Assembly: GCF_900091415.1 (NCBI RefSeq) | Contig: NZ_FMHU01000002.1 | Coordinates: forward strand, 620,001 to 684,000 | Direction of reading: 5' to 3' | Length of the DNA: 64,000 bases | Source: Micromonospora inyonensis | GTDB lineage: Bacteria > Actinomycetota > Actinomycetes > Mycobacteriales > Micromonosporaceae | Shown here: positions 47,677 to 57,055 of the stretch, piece by piece | How positions within the stretch are numbered: position 1 is the stretch's first letter | How the letters are laid out: the number at the start of each line of letters is the position of its first letter | Notes under the pieces: generated by a model | What the model was told of the DNA's origin: nothing | Seen by the model: only the letters and a program-made list of their open reading frames with translations | Databases searched by the model: none | Position numbers and translations under genes: made by a program

Positions 47677-47791
47677 ACACACCGCAGGGCGGGGGAGCAC
47701 CACCGCAGGGCGGGGGAGCACCGCCGCAGGGGTGGGGGTGCACACACCGTGAGGCAGCGGAGGGGGCCCTGCGCACGCCTCACCGCAGCAC

Positions 47792-47797
47792 TAGGCT
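47792..47797 (+). promoter_or_regulatory. -10 element placing the methyltransferase as leaderless
   Basis: TAGGCT ends 7 nt before the GTG at 47805; there is no ribosome site. Confidence 0.4.
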
Positions 47798-47804
47798 CGA
47801 TCGG

Positions 47805-48659
47805 GTGGAGCAGACACGAGGCCGGTTCACCGGGCCGCCGCTGACCCCCCGTACCGCCGTCATCTGGTCGGTGCTCCGGGCCGAGCTGGACCGCCGCGGC
47901 GACGAGGAACTGACCGTGCTCGACGTCGGCGGCGGCACCGGCGGCTTCGCCGTGCCGCTGGCCCACGCCGGGCACCGGGTGACCGTGGTCGACGCCAGCC
48001 CGGACGCGCTCGCCGCGCTGACCCGCCGGGCCGCCGAGGCCGGCGTCGGCGATCGGGTGCGGGCGGTGCAGGGCGACGGGGACGCGCTCGCCGACCTGGT
48101 CGAGCCGGCCAGCGTCGACCTGGTGCTCTGCCACGCCGTACTCGAGGTGGTGGACGACCCGACGCCGGTGGTGACCGCCCTGGCCACCGCGCTGCGTCCC
48201 GGCGGCGCGGCGAGTGTGCTGGTCGCCGGGCGGGCCGCCGCGGTGCTCGGCCGGGCGATGAACGGCCACCTCACCGCCGCGGCGACCCTCGCCGCCGACC
48301 CGTGCGGCAGCGCCGGCCCCCGGGACACCCTGCGCCGACGCTACGATGCCGACTCCGCCGCCGCGCTGCTGCGCGCCGCCGGGCTCACCGTCGAGGAGAT
48401 CCACGGGGTACGCGTCCTGGCCGACCTGCTCCCGGCGGCGGTCGCGGACGGCCAGCCGGCCGCCCTGCTGGAGCTGGAACGGGCTCTGGCGGCGCAGCCG
48501 CCCTACCGTGACCTCGCCGCCCAGTTGCACCTCTTCGCCCGCCGGCCGGTGACCCCGTCCGGCCGGGTGACGCCGTCCGGCCGGGTGACGCCGTCCGGCC
48601 GGGTGACGCCGTCCGACCGGGTGACCCCGTCCGACCGACCCGTCCGGCCCCGGGAATGA
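47805..48659 (+). CDS. Class I SAM-dependent methyltransferase
   Basis: A 284-residue methyltransferase. Motif I is ELTVLDVGGGTGGFAVPLAHAGH, with an Asp at the end of strand 2 (VTVVDASPDALAAL) and VDLVLCHAVLEVVDDP as motif II-III. The C-terminus carries five 6-residue units (PVTPSG, RVTPSG, RVTPSG, RVTPSD, RVTPSD) from an 18-bp tandem DNA repeat. Substrate unknown; it is coupled to the following phosphodiesterase (ATGA) so the pair may share a pathway. GTG 47805 is chosen. Confidence 0.85.
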   Translation: MEQTRGRFTGPPLTPRTAVIWSVLRAELDRRGDEELTVLDVGGGTGGFAVPLAHAGHRVTVVDASPDALAALTRRAAEAGVGDRVRAVQGDGDALADLVEPASVDLVLCHAVLEVVDDPTPVVTALATALRPGGAASVLVAGRAAAVLGRAMNGHLTAAATLAADPCGSAGPRDTLRRRYDADSAAALLRAAGLTVEEIHGVRVLADLLPAAVADGQPAALLELERALAAQPPYRDLAAQLHLFARRPVTPSGRVTPSGRVTPSGRVTPSDRVTPSDRPVRPRE

Positions 48660-49831
48660 CCGCGATGCCGAGTCCGGGCCCGACCGGACCGCTGGACCCG
48701 GTGGCCCCCCGCTACGGTTCCGGCAGCCTCGCCGACGTGCTGCCCAGCGCGTTGGCCGTGCTCGGCGTGCCCGGCAGCCCCGACCCGCTCGGCCTCACCA
48801 CCGACCTCGACGGGATCCGCCGGGTGGCCGTGCTGCTCGTCGACGGCCTCGGCTGGTACCAGATCCCCACCGCGCGTCCGTACGCCCCGACCCTGTTCGG
48901 GTTCTACTCCCTGCTCGGCCGGCGGCTCACCGCCGGTTTCCCGTCGACCACGCCGACCAGCCTGGTGAGCCTGGGCACCGGGGTGGCGCCCGGCGCGCAC
49001 GGGGTGCTCGGCTTCCGGGTCCGGGTGCCGGAGACCGACCGGCTGCTCAGCCACATCGAGTGGGGCCGCGAACCGGAGCCGCGACACTGGCAGCCGGTCC
49101 CCACCCAGCTCGAACGGGCCCGCGCGGCCGGGGTGACGGTGACCGTCGTCAGCCGTCCCGAGTACGACGGCAGCGGCCTGACCGTGGCCGCGAACCGGGG
49201 CGGTGACTACCGGGGTGCGGCCGGCGCGGACGCGCTCGCCACCGAGATGCTGGCCGCGCTCGCCACCGGGGACGGGCCCACCCTGGTCTCCGGTTACCAC
49301 CCCGACCTGGACCGGCAGGGCCACCTGCACGGGGTGGACTCGCCACCCTGGCGGGTCGCCGCCGCCGAGGTCGACCGGCTGCTGGTGCGTCTGGTGGACG
49401 GCCTGCCCGGCGACGCGGCGCTGCTGGTCACCGCCGACCACGGGCAGCTCAACGTTCCCCAGGACCACCGGGTCGACCTGGACGCCGACCCCCGGCTGCG
49501 GGCGGGCGTGCGGGTGGTGGCCGGCGAGTCGAGGGTCCGTTACCTGCACGTCGCACCCGGCGCGGTCGCCGACGTGGTGGACACCTGGTCGGCGGTGCTC
49601 GGCGACGCGGCCCGGGTGCTGACCCGCGACGAGGCGGTGGCGACCGGCTGGTTCGGGCCGGTGCCGGAGTCGCACCTCCAGCGGATCGGCGACGTGGTGG
49701 CGGTCTGCCGGGACACCTGGGCGATCGTGGCGACCCGCTCGGAGCAGCCGATCGAGTCACGGCTGATCGGCTACCACGGCGCGGACACCGCCACCGAGAT
49801 GACCATCCCGTTGCTGGTGGTCCGGGGCTGA
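48656..49831 (+). CDS. Alkaline phosphatase/nucleotide pyrophosphatase family protein
   Basis: A 391-residue phosphodiesterase-type hydrolase. RVAVLLVDGLGWYQI gives the first metal Asp and FPSTTPTSLVSLGTGVAPGAHG the nucleophilic Thr of the nucleotide pyrophosphatase/phosphodiesterase family; LVTADHGQLN gives the later metal-binding Asp and His. The substrate is unknown. Overlaps the methyltransferase stop (ATGA). Confidence 0.82.
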   Translation: MTAMPSPGPTGPLDPVAPRYGSGSLADVLPSALAVLGVPGSPDPLGLTTDLDGIRRVAVLLVDGLGWYQIPTARPYAPTLFGFYSLLGRRLTAGFPSTTPTSLVSLGTGVAPGAHGVLGFRVRVPETDRLLSHIEWGREPEPRHWQPVPTQLERARAAGVTVTVVSRPEYDGSGLTVAANRGGDYRGAAGADALATEMLAALATGDGPTLVSGYHPDLDRQGHLHGVDSPPWRVAAAEVDRLLVRLVDGLPGDAALLVTADHGQLNVPQDHRVDLDADPRLRAGVRVVAGESRVRYLHVAPGAVADVVDTWSAVLGDAARVLTRDEAVATGWFGPVPESHLQRIGDVVAVCRDTWAIVATRSEQPIESRLIGYHGADTATEMTIPLLVVRG

Positions 49832-49849
49832 GGTGTCGTACCCGCCGGT

Positions 49850-49855
49850 TAGCCT
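49850..49855 (+). promoter_or_regulatory. -10 element placing dinB as leaderless
   Basis: TAGCCT ends 6 nt before the dinB ATG (49862). No LexA box is visible here, so dinB is probably not under SOS control, unlike the mutasome operon. Confidence 0.4.
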
Positions 49856-49861
49856 GCGGGG

Positions 49862-51121
49862 ATGGGGCGTAGTCAGTCGTTGCCGCGCGGCGGTGACCCG
49901 CGTTTCGGCCCGGACGCCGACGACACCGACTGCCCGATCCTGCACGTCGACATGGACGCCTTCTTCGCGTCGGTGGAGGTCCGCAGCCGTCCCGAGCTGC
50001 GCGGGCGGCCGGTGGTGGTCGGCGGTGTCGGCCCGCGCGGGGTGGTCAGCTCCGCCAGCTACCCCGCCCGGCGGTACGGCGTCCGCAGCGCGATGCCCAC
50101 CGCGCGGGCCCGGTCCCTCTGCCCGCACGCGGTCTTCCTCCCACCGGACTTCCCGGCCTACTCGGCGGCCTCCCGGGCGGTGATGCGGATCTTCCGGGAC
50201 GTCACCCCGCTGGTCGAGCCGCTCTCCCTGGACGAGGCGTTCCTCGACGTGGCCGGCGCGCGACGCCTCTTCGGTCGTCCCGCCGAGATCGCCCGGCTGA
50301 TCCGCGCCCGGGTCGCCGAGGAGCAGGGGCTGACCTGCTCGGTGGGGGTGGCACCGACGAAGTTCGTGGCCAAGCTGGGCTCCACGCGGGCCAAGCCGGA
50401 CGGGATGCTCGTCGTCCCCACCGCCCGGGTGCTGGAGTTCCTCCACCCGCTGCCGGTGGACGCGCTCTGGGGCGTGGGCGAGCGCTCCGCCGCGACGCTG
50501 CGCCGCCTCGGGCTGGCCACCATCGGCGACCTCGCCGAGGCCCCGGCGGGCATGCTTCGCCGGGCGATGGGGGAGGCCGCCGCGGCGCACCTGCGCGAGC
50601 TGGCGCACGGACGGGACCCCCGCCGGGTCAGCCCCGAGCAGGTGGAGAAGTCGATCGGGGCGGAGGTCACGTTCGACACCGACGTGGGTGATCCCCGGCA
50701 GGTCCGCCGGGCACTGCTCGCCCTCGCCGAGAAGGCGGGTGGCCGGCTGCGCCGGGCCGGCCAGGTGGGGCGGACGGTGGCTCTCAAGGTCCGGCTGGCC
50801 GACTTCACCCTGGTGGGTCGTTCTCGGACCCTGGACGTGCCGACCGACGTCACCCGGGAGATATTCGACACGGTATGGGCGCTGTACACCGCTCTCGACC
50901 CGGGGCAACTCGTCCGGTTGGTGGGCGTACGGGTCGAGGGGCTCAGTGCCGCCGAGGCCACCCCGCGGCAGCTCGCGTTGGGTGCTCCCGAGCACGGGTG
51001 GCGGGAGGCGGAGGCGGCGGCGGACGCCGCGGCTGCCCGTTTCGGGCGGTCCGTCATAGGTCCGGCCAGTCTTCTGGAGGGCCGTGATCGGCGCCAACGG
51101 GAAAAACCATCCCAGCCGTAG
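49862..51121 (+). CDS. dinB: DNA polymerase IV
   Basis: A 419-residue Y-family translesion polymerase. Catalytic carboxylates in ILHVDMDAFFASVEV and SLDEAFLDVAGA; SSASYPARRYGVRSAMP (finger), and VGVAPTKFVAKLGSTRAKPDG, ILEFLHPLPVDALWGVGERSAATLRRLGL follow. The C-terminus (REAEAAADAAAARFG) is basic and disordered and lacks an obvious beta-clamp motif, although GRSVIGPASLL may serve. Start ATG 49862. Confidence 0.93.
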   Translation: MGRSQSLPRGGDPRFGPDADDTDCPILHVDMDAFFASVEVRSRPELRGRPVVVGGVGPRGVVSSASYPARRYGVRSAMPTARARSLCPHAVFLPPDFPAYSAASRAVMRIFRDVTPLVEPLSLDEAFLDVAGARRLFGRPAEIARLIRARVAEEQGLTCSVGVAPTKFVAKLGSTRAKPDGMLVVPTARVLEFLHPLPVDALWGVGERSAATLRRLGLATIGDLAEAPAGMLRRAMGEAAAAHLRELAHGRDPRRVSPEQVEKSIGAEVTFDTDVGDPRQVRRALLALAEKAGGRLRRAGQVGRTVALKVRLADFTLVGRSRTLDVPTDVTREIFDTVWALYTALDPGQLVRLVGVRVEGLSAAEATPRQLALGAPEHGWREAEAAADAAAARFGRSVIGPASLLEGRDRRQREKPSQP

Positions 51122-51236
51122 GTCGTCCCGCTTTCCGACGCGCGAGGGCCCTCGTAGACTTGCGGGTAAGCAGCCGGTCGGCTGCCACGGTCTGTCGGTC
51201 CGAACGGGCCGACCAACGTGACCGGGGAGGAGTGCC

Positions 51237-51635
51237 GTGCCGCTCTCGGAGCACGAGCAGCGGCTGTTCGAGCAGATCGAGCGGTCGCTTGCCGAGGACC
51301 CCAAATTCGCCTCGGCCGTGCGCGCCAGCGACCCGCGTTTCCACACGCGGCGTCGCCTGCTCGTCGCTGCCGGCGTGATCATCATTGGCCTGGCCCTCGT
51401 GGTCTACGGCGCGGTGATCAAGACCCCGCCGCTCGCGGTGGCGGGTTTCGTCGTGATGCTGGCGTCAGCGGCGTTCGCGGTGCAGTCGCACCGCCGGGCG
51501 CAGTCGCCCGACCTGCACGTGGTCGGGGGCACCACCAGTCGGCGGCGTCCCCGGGCGGGGCGTGCCGGTCGCCGGTCGTCGCTCCTGGACCGGCTGGAGG
51601 ACCGATGGCGGCAGCGTCCGGAGGGACACCGCTGA
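51237..51635 (+). CDS. DUF3040 domain-containing membrane protein
   Basis: A 132-residue small membrane protein. The DUF3040 signature PLSEHEQRLFEQIERSLAEDPKFA is at the N-terminus, followed by two hydrophobic segments (LLVAAGVIIIGLALVVYGAV and LAVAGFVVMLASAAFAVQ) and a basic C-terminal tail. Its place near the division cluster corresponds to Rv2169c in M. tuberculosis. The GTG at 51237 follows GGGGAGGAGT. The -10-like TAGACT (51157-51162) leaves ~70 nt of leader. Function unknown. Confidence 0.85.
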   Translation: MPLSEHEQRLFEQIERSLAEDPKFASAVRASDPRFHTRRRLLVAAGVIIIGLALVVYGAVIKTPPLAVAGFVVMLASAAFAVQSHRRAQSPDLHVVGGTTSRRRPRAGRAGRRSSLLDRLEDRWRQRPEGHR

Positions 51636-51861
51636 CCATCGGCTGACGAGGGCGGGGCCGACCGCGCCCCGCTCCCGCGTCGTACCACCGCGCCCAGGGC
51701 CGGCGTCGGCACTGTGCCGGGCCTCTGGGCTCCCCGTCGGTGGCGGACGCGAAATCCGCCACGCCCGGCGCTACCTGCTCCCGTGGCCTGGCCCCTGGCG
51801 GCTCCACCGACCACCGCCTTGTGCACGCGGGGCGGGTCTGACATCCGACACCGTTCTGCGG

Positions 51862-54321
51862 TCAGCGGGCCGCTCGGCCCGCCAGGAGCCGCCGGGGGCT
51901 CCACCGCAGCAGTCGGGTCCGGGCCCGTCCGGTCGCCGTCACCAGCCGGGACGAGGTGTCGGTGACCGCCGTGCGCCAGCGCAGCAGCACCGACGGCGGC
52001 AGGACCGCCGCGACGAGCCGGGTACGCCGGTCCGCCTGGACGCCGAGCGCGTGGCGGACCGTCCCGAGCGCCGGGTGCAGCTCACCGTCCACCAGCGGGT
52101 CGCGAGCGTAGCGCGCCCGCTCCTCGGCCCGGCCGAGAAGGCGGACCGCCGTGGCGGCCGGCTCGTCCTTGGCGAGGGACTCCCGGACCAGCCGGTCGGC
52201 GGTGGCCCGGGGGGTCTCCGTCCGGTCCACCCGGACCCGGTAGTCCACCAGGGTGTCGAGCAGTTCGTCCCAGGCGGCGTGCGCGCGGGCCCGGGCGCTG
52301 TCGGCGTCCGCCTCGACCACCACCAGCGGACCGGCCCCGCTGGCCTCGCCGGCCGCCGTGGCGACCGGCGTGGCGGCCGGCGCGGCTCCGCGTCGGCGGC
52401 GCAGCGTCACCCGGCGCAACGCCGGCACGGCCAGCAGCACCAGAAGCGCCACGGCGGCGGCCACCCACCACGGCCAGATCGGTGCCTGCTCCGTCGAGGC
52501 GCCCGTGGTCGGGACGACCCCCTCGTCGACGTTCCGGTTGGCCTCCTCCGGCCCGGCCGGTCCGGCCGACGGGTCGGTCTCGCCCGGCGCGGCCGTGGCA
52601 CCGGCCGACGGGGTGACCGGGTCGGGCGCGTCGTTGTCCGGCGCCCAGTCCGAGCGGGCGTTGCCGGGCACCCCGTACGCCGGGGTGGCGTCGAACGGCA
52701 CCCAGCCGATGCCCTCGAAGTAGACCTCGGTCCAGGCGTGCAGGTTCCGGTTGGTCAGGACGTAGGTGTCCCCGTCCCGGCTGCTGCCGTTGGTGAAGCC
52801 GAACGCCACCCGGGCCGGGATGCCGGCCGCCCGTACCAGCCAGGCCATCGCAGCGGCGTACTGCTGGCAGAAGCCGGCCTTGTTGGTGAGGAAGTCGACG
52901 ATGTCCCGGCCGCTGGTGCCTCCCTCGGTGCTCAGCGAGTAGCGGAACCCGTTCCGGGCGGAGAAGTGGTCGTAGATGGCCCGGACCCGGTCGTAGTCGG
53001 TCTGGCGTCCCGCGATCAGTTCCGCCACCAGCGCGTCGACCTCGCCGGCCGGCGGCGTGTCGGTGAACCGCTGCACCATCGCGTCCGACGGGGACAGCGA
53101 CGGGGCCCGGCGCAGCAGCTCCGGGGTGTAGCGGGAACGGACGTAGTCGAACTCGTAGCGCTTGCCGCGGGAGTTCTCCTTGTTGGAGAAGACGATCTGG
53201 AGGTTCGGGTCGTACAGCCAGTTGCCGTTCAGCCCGTCGGTGCGGACCGGCGCGGCGTAGACCGGCATCAGCGGCATGTTGAGGTCGCGGGTGGTCTCGA
53301 CGGTGGCCCGGTACCGGTCCTGCTGCACCCCGCTCACCCCGCTGGTGGGGTCGGGCAGGGCACGGGTGACCGCCCGGCCGGACGGGTTACGCACCCGGAA
53401 ACCCTCCGGCCGCAGGTCGTCGGCGACCCCGAAACGCAGGTAGAACGGATTGGGCTCGTTGGTGGTGACCTTGACCAGGTCGGCCACCTCGGACTGGTTG
53501 AGCTCGCCGCTGAGCGCGGCGAACAGGTCCACCCGGCCGGGGCTGCCGCCGACCCCGGTCCGCCCGTCGCCGTCGCCCGTGCCGGACTGGAGCCGGTCCA
53601 GCAGTCCGCCGGTCATCCCGGGCACCGCCAGCGGCGCGAGGACGGCCAGCACCACCCCCACCACGGCCAGCCGACGACCGGCACTGGCCAGCGGGGAGGC
53701 CTCCCAGACGTCGACGTCCCGGCCGTCACCGGTGAACCGGCGGCCGAACCGGCGGACCCGGTCGATGTTGTCGCTGACCAGCAGCCAGAGGTAGCCGGCC
53801 GCGCCGATCACGAAGGGCACCGGCGGGACGCTCTCGACGTAGACCGCGACCGGTACCGAGTAGATGGCGAGCATCGGCAGACCGGCCAGGGCGGGCCGGC
53901 GCAGCCCCACCGCGAGCAGGTCGACCACCACGGCCACCCCGCCCACCCCGAGCACGGTGATGAAGAGCAGCGGGTCGGTGTCGGGGACCTTCACCCCGTA
54001 CGAGCGCATGTCCTGCACCGAGCCGCCGACCAGCTCACCGAAGTGGGCGAAGGTGCCCGGCGTGGGCAGCACGGCGGCGAGTTCGCTGCCGCTGGGGAAC
54101 ATCCAGGTCAGTGCGATCAGCAGCCCGGCCGCCATGCCGAGCGCCTGCCCCCACAGCGGTGCCCGGACCAGCCGCAGCAGCGCGGCGACCCCGGCGACCA
54201 CCGCCACCGCGATGGCCGACTGCACCAGCCACGTCCAGCGTTGGAAGATCGCCGACAACGGCGCGGCGGCGAGCAGCGTCGCGGCCGCCGCCACCAGGCC
54301 GAGCCCACGGTTCGCGATCAC
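51862..54321 (-). CDS. Transglutaminase-like (TgpA family) membrane protein
   Basis: An 819-residue protein with N-terminal hydrophobic helices (LGLVAAAATLLAAAP, LVQSAIAVAVVAGVAALLRL, ALGMAAGLLIALTWMFP and more), an extracytoplasmic transglutaminase-like domain with catalytic Cys, His and Asp in GFCQQYAAAMAWLVRAAGIPARVAFGF, LHAWTEVYFEGIGWVPFDATPA, and a C-terminal helix (WWVAAAVALLVLLAVPALR) before a cytoplasmic tail. It is the typical third gene of a MoxR-DUF58-TgpA operon. GTG 54321, 10 nt after the DUF58 stop. The function of such operons is not settled. Confidence 0.85.
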   Translation of the reverse strand: MIANRGLGLVAAAATLLAAAPLSAIFQRWTWLVQSAIAVAVVAGVAALLRLVRAPLWGQALGMAAGLLIALTWMFPSGSELAAVLPTPGTFAHFGELVGGSVQDMRSYGVKVPDTDPLLFITVLGVGGVAVVVDLLAVGLRRPALAGLPMLAIYSVPVAVYVESVPPVPFVIGAAGYLWLLVSDNIDRVRRFGRRFTGDGRDVDVWEASPLASAGRRLAVVGVVLAVLAPLAVPGMTGGLLDRLQSGTGDGDGRTGVGGSPGRVDLFAALSGELNQSEVADLVKVTTNEPNPFYLRFGVADDLRPEGFRVRNPSGRAVTRALPDPTSGVSGVQQDRYRATVETTRDLNMPLMPVYAAPVRTDGLNGNWLYDPNLQIVFSNKENSRGKRYEFDYVRSRYTPELLRRAPSLSPSDAMVQRFTDTPPAGEVDALVAELIAGRQTDYDRVRAIYDHFSARNGFRYSLSTEGGTSGRDIVDFLTNKAGFCQQYAAAMAWLVRAAGIPARVAFGFTNGSSRDGDTYVLTNRNLHAWTEVYFEGIGWVPFDATPAYGVPGNARSDWAPDNDAPDPVTPSAGATAAPGETDPSAGPAGPEEANRNVDEGVVPTTGASTEQAPIWPWWVAAAVALLVLLAVPALRRVTLRRRRGAAPAATPVATAAGEASGAGPLVVVEADADSARARAHAAWDELLDTLVDYRVRVDRTETPRATADRLVRESLAKDEPAATAVRLLGRAEERARYARDPLVDGELHPALGTVRHALGVQADRRTRLVAAVLPPSVLLRWRTAVTDTSSRLVTATGRARTRLLRWSPRRLLAGRAAR

Positions 54322-54331
54322 TCGTCCCCCC

Positions 54332-55636
54332 TCACTTCACGCCACCGGCCACCGTCTCGGCCAGCGCGGCGCGCATCGCGAACCCCTGCGAGCCGCGGGC
54401 CGCCTGCGGCCAGAGCACCGGAAGCTGGCTGCCGTGTTCCACCCCGATCACCCGCCACCCGCTCTGCAACAGGGCGAGCGCGGCGGCACCGTGGGCCTGC
54501 TGGGCCTCGGCGCGGGCCCGCTCGGGCAGGTTGAGCCAACCGGCGCTGTCCAGCAGGAAGGCCACACAGGTGGCGCCGTTGCCCCGCAACGCGGCCAGCA
54601 GGTGGGCCTCGGCGGTGCTGAGCGAGCCGAGCAGGGCGATGATCAGCCCGCCGTCGGCGCGTTGCCGTACCCGCTCGACCAGCGTGGTCAGCTCGCCCCG
54701 CTGCTCCAGCCGGACCTCGGCGAGGTGGTCGAGGAGCACCCCGTCACCGGCGGCCTCCGTCGCGTCCACGTCCGCTCCGGAGCCGGTCACCAGGCGCAGC
54801 TTGTAGCCGGCCTGGCGCAGGTGCACGGCGATGCTCGCGGCGGCCGAGACGGCCCACTCGAAGCTCGCCGTCGGCCCGTCGCCGCGATGCCCGTACGCGC
54901 GGGTGTCCAGCACCACCGTCGCCCGGCTCTCCCACGGCTGTTCCTCCCGGCGCACCATCAGCTCCCCGGTGCGGGCGGTCGACTTCCAGTGCACCCGGCG
55001 CAGGTCGTCGCCCATCCGGTACTCGCGGGTCGCCGCGTCGTCCTCGCCGTGCACCGCCACCGAGCGGGCCCGGCTGTCGCCGCTGCCGGCGTACTCGCCG
55101 GGGAGCCGGATCGGCGGCAGCGGCGTGACCTGCGGGATCACCGTGAGCCGGTCGGTGCTCGGGAAGGCCCGGCTCAGCTCGCAGAGGCCGAACGGGTCGG
55201 TCATCCGCACGCCGAGCGGGCCCACCTCGTACCGGCCGCGCACGTCGGCGCGGACGGTGTACGCCACCGAGCTGGCCTGGAACGCGCCGAGCCGTTCCAG
55301 CACCACCCGGGGACGGCTGCCCAGCGCGTACGGCAGCCGGTCCTCGAGCAGCAGCGTCCCGGTGGGCAGGCGGGACATGTTCTGCAACCGCAGCACCACC
55401 CGGGAACTGGCCCCGACCGGCGCCCGGTGCGGGTCCATCGACCGGACGCAGGCGAGCTTGTAGCGGCTGCGCCCGACGTACGCGGCGGCGAGCAGCGGCA
55501 GCACGGCCAGCAGCACCGCGACCCGGAGCAGGTCCCGCTCCCCGAGCAGCAGTGCCGAGATCGCGGCGGCCACGGCGGCGGCCAGGAAGGACCGGCCGCG
55601 GGTGGTGAGCCCGCGCAGCCCGTCGCGCACGGTCAC
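54332..55636 (-). CDS. DUF58 domain-containing protein
   Basis: A 434-residue protein with two N-terminal hydrophobic segments (FLAAAVAAAISALLLG, RVAVLLAVLPLLAAAYV), then the DUF58 domain (YRMGDDLRRVHWKSTARTGELMVRREEQPWESRATVVLD with the family's DD-RR-W-T-A-R core). A von Willebrand-like fold is implied. GTG 55636 overlaps the MoxR stop (GTGA); it lies ahead of the TgpA gene. Confidence 0.85.
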   Translation of the reverse strand: MTVRDGLRGLTTRGRSFLAAAVAAAISALLLGERDLLRVAVLLAVLPLLAAAYVGRSRYKLACVRSMDPHRAPVGASSRVVLRLQNMSRLPTGTLLLEDRLPYALGSRPRVVLERLGAFQASSVAYTVRADVRGRYEVGPLGVRMTDPFGLCELSRAFPSTDRLTVIPQVTPLPPIRLPGEYAGSGDSRARSVAVHGEDDAATREYRMGDDLRRVHWKSTARTGELMVRREEQPWESRATVVLDTRAYGHRGDGPTASFEWAVSAAASIAVHLRQAGYKLRLVTGSGADVDATEAAGDGVLLDHLAEVRLEQRGELTTLVERVRQRADGGLIIALLGSLSTAEAHLLAALRGNGATCVAFLLDSAGWLNLPERARAEAQQAHGAAALALLQSGWRVIGVEHGSQLPVLWPQAARGSQGFAMRAALAETVAGGVK

Positions 55637-56685
55637 CGCCTCCGCGGCTCGTACGCCGAGCGACCGTTCCCGCTGGTCGGCCGGGTGTCGTACGGGGAGC
55701 GCCTGCGGTCCTGCGGAACGGTGAGCCGGTGCACCAGGTCGGAGACGATCGCGTCGGTGGTGCGCCGGGCGAGCTGCGCGTCGGCGGTCGGGATGATCCG
55801 GTGCGCCAGCACCGGGACCGCCAACGCCTGGAGGTCGTCGGGGAGGACGTAGTCGCGCCCCTCCAGCGCGGCGACCGCGCGGGCGGTGCGCAGCAGTTGC
55901 AGGGTGGCCCGGGGGGACGCGCCCAGCCGCAGCTCGGGGGCCTCGCGGGTGGCGGTGACCAGGTCGATGGCGTACTGCTTCACCGCGTCGGCGACGTGCA
56001 CCTCGCGGACCGTGGCGATGAGCTGCCGGACGATCGCCGCGTCGGAGACCGGCCGCAGGTCGTCCAGCGGGTCGACCGCGCCGTGCCCGTCGAGCATGGC
56101 CAGCTCCGCCTCGGGGCCGGGGTAGCCCATGGCGATCCGCGCGGTGAACCGGTCGCGCTGCGCCTCGGGGAGCGGGTACGTCCCCTCCATCTCGATCGGG
56201 TTCTGCGTCGCGATCACCATGAACGGGGTCTGGAGCTGGTAGGTGACGCCGTCGACGGTGACCTGCCGCTCCTCCATGCACTCCAGCAGCGCCGACTGGG
56301 TCTTCGGCGAGGCCCGGTTGATCTCGTCGCCGACGACCAGGTTGGCGAAGACGGCACCGGGGCGGAACTCGAAGTCGTGGGTCTCCTGGTTGTAGACGCT
56401 GACCCCGGTGACGTCGCTGGGGAGCAGGTCGGGGGTGAACTGGATACGGCGTACCGTGCAGTCGATGGACCGGGCCATCGCCTTGGCGAGCTTGGTCTTG
56501 CCGACCCCGGGAACGTCCTCGATGAGCAGGTGACCCTCGGCGAGCAGCACCGCCAGCGCGAGCCGCACGGTGGCTGTCTTACCCTCGATGACCTGCTCGA
56601 TATTGGCGACGATGGCTTCACTGGCGGCGCGGAACTCGTCGTGCGGCAGGACGCCGCCCACCTCGTCCCAGGTCTGTTGTGTCAA
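55633..56685 (-). CDS. MoxR-family AAA ATPase
   Basis: A 350-residue AAA+ ATPase, a chaperone-like partner of DUF58 proteins. Walker A LIEDVPGVGKTKLAKAMA, Walker B LVVGDEINRASPKTQSALLECMEE, sensor ATQNPIEMEGTYPLPEAQRDRF, and the C-terminal SGARATLQLLRTARAVAALEGRDYVLPDD region are present. TTG 56685 (LTQQTWDEVGG) is chosen since GGGAGG lies at the right distance; ATG 56730 is an alternative. Divergent from the leuS leader. Confidence 0.88.
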   Translation of the reverse strand: MTQQTWDEVGGVLPHDEFRAASEAIVANIEQVIEGKTATVRLALAVLLAEGHLLIEDVPGVGKTKLAKAMARSIDCTVRRIQFTPDLLPSDVTGVSVYNQETHDFEFRPGAVFANLVVGDEINRASPKTQSALLECMEERQVTVDGVTYQLQTPFMVIATQNPIEMEGTYPLPEAQRDRFTARIAMGYPGPEAELAMLDGHGAVDPLDDLRPVSDAAIVRQLIATVREVHVADAVKQYAIDLVTATREAPELRLGASPRATLQLLRTARAVAALEGRDYVLPDDLQALAVPVLAHRIIPTADAQLARRTTDAIVSDLVHRLTVPQDRRRSPYDTRPTSGNGRSAYEPRRR

Positions 56686-57016
56686 CGGGCCTCCCTCTCG
56701 TCGCCTGGACGGCAGCTCTGTATAGAGCACCTGGACCCGCCGTGGGGTTCGCGCGTCGAGCCTCTATTGCCGCAGGAATCACTGACAACTCAGGCTAACC
56801 ATGTTTCCCGCCCGCGCCGAACGCCGCAGGTAGACGGTCGGGTTACCCACCGAATAACCGTCTGGCGGGGGAATTGCGCCGCCGGTCGCGGCGGTGGCGT
56901 GGCGGATTCTGCCGGTGGCCCGTCCGCGGGCGGACCGCCACCGTCGTCGCCGGTGGCGGTCCCGTCGGGTGGAAGCCTGCGGCACGCTCCGGGCGGCGGC
57001 GGGTACACTGCCGTTC

Positions 57017-57055
57017 ATGGCCGGTTTCCAGCTGCTCCTTACCGGGCCGTGCTGA
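57017..57055 (+). CDS. Leucine attenuator leader peptide of leuS
   Basis: A 12-residue frame, ATG 57017 to TGA 57055, encoding MAGFQLLLTGPC with three consecutive leucine codons CTG-CTC-CTT; CTT is rare in this genome. It precedes a base-paired segment (57047-57079) and a terminator (57083-57107), then the leuS gene. A paused ribosome at the Leu codons would cover 57047-57054 and block that stem. The design is that of ribosome-mediated attenuation. No upstream ribosome site is clear; transcription may begin close to the ATG. Confidence 0.7.
   Translation: MAGFQLLLTGPC

Noticed and set aside
47631..47780. CRISPR-like repeats around copy C of the 46-bp element
   Set aside because: The short tandem units are adjacent, with no spacers of regular length, and no cas genes occur in the window.
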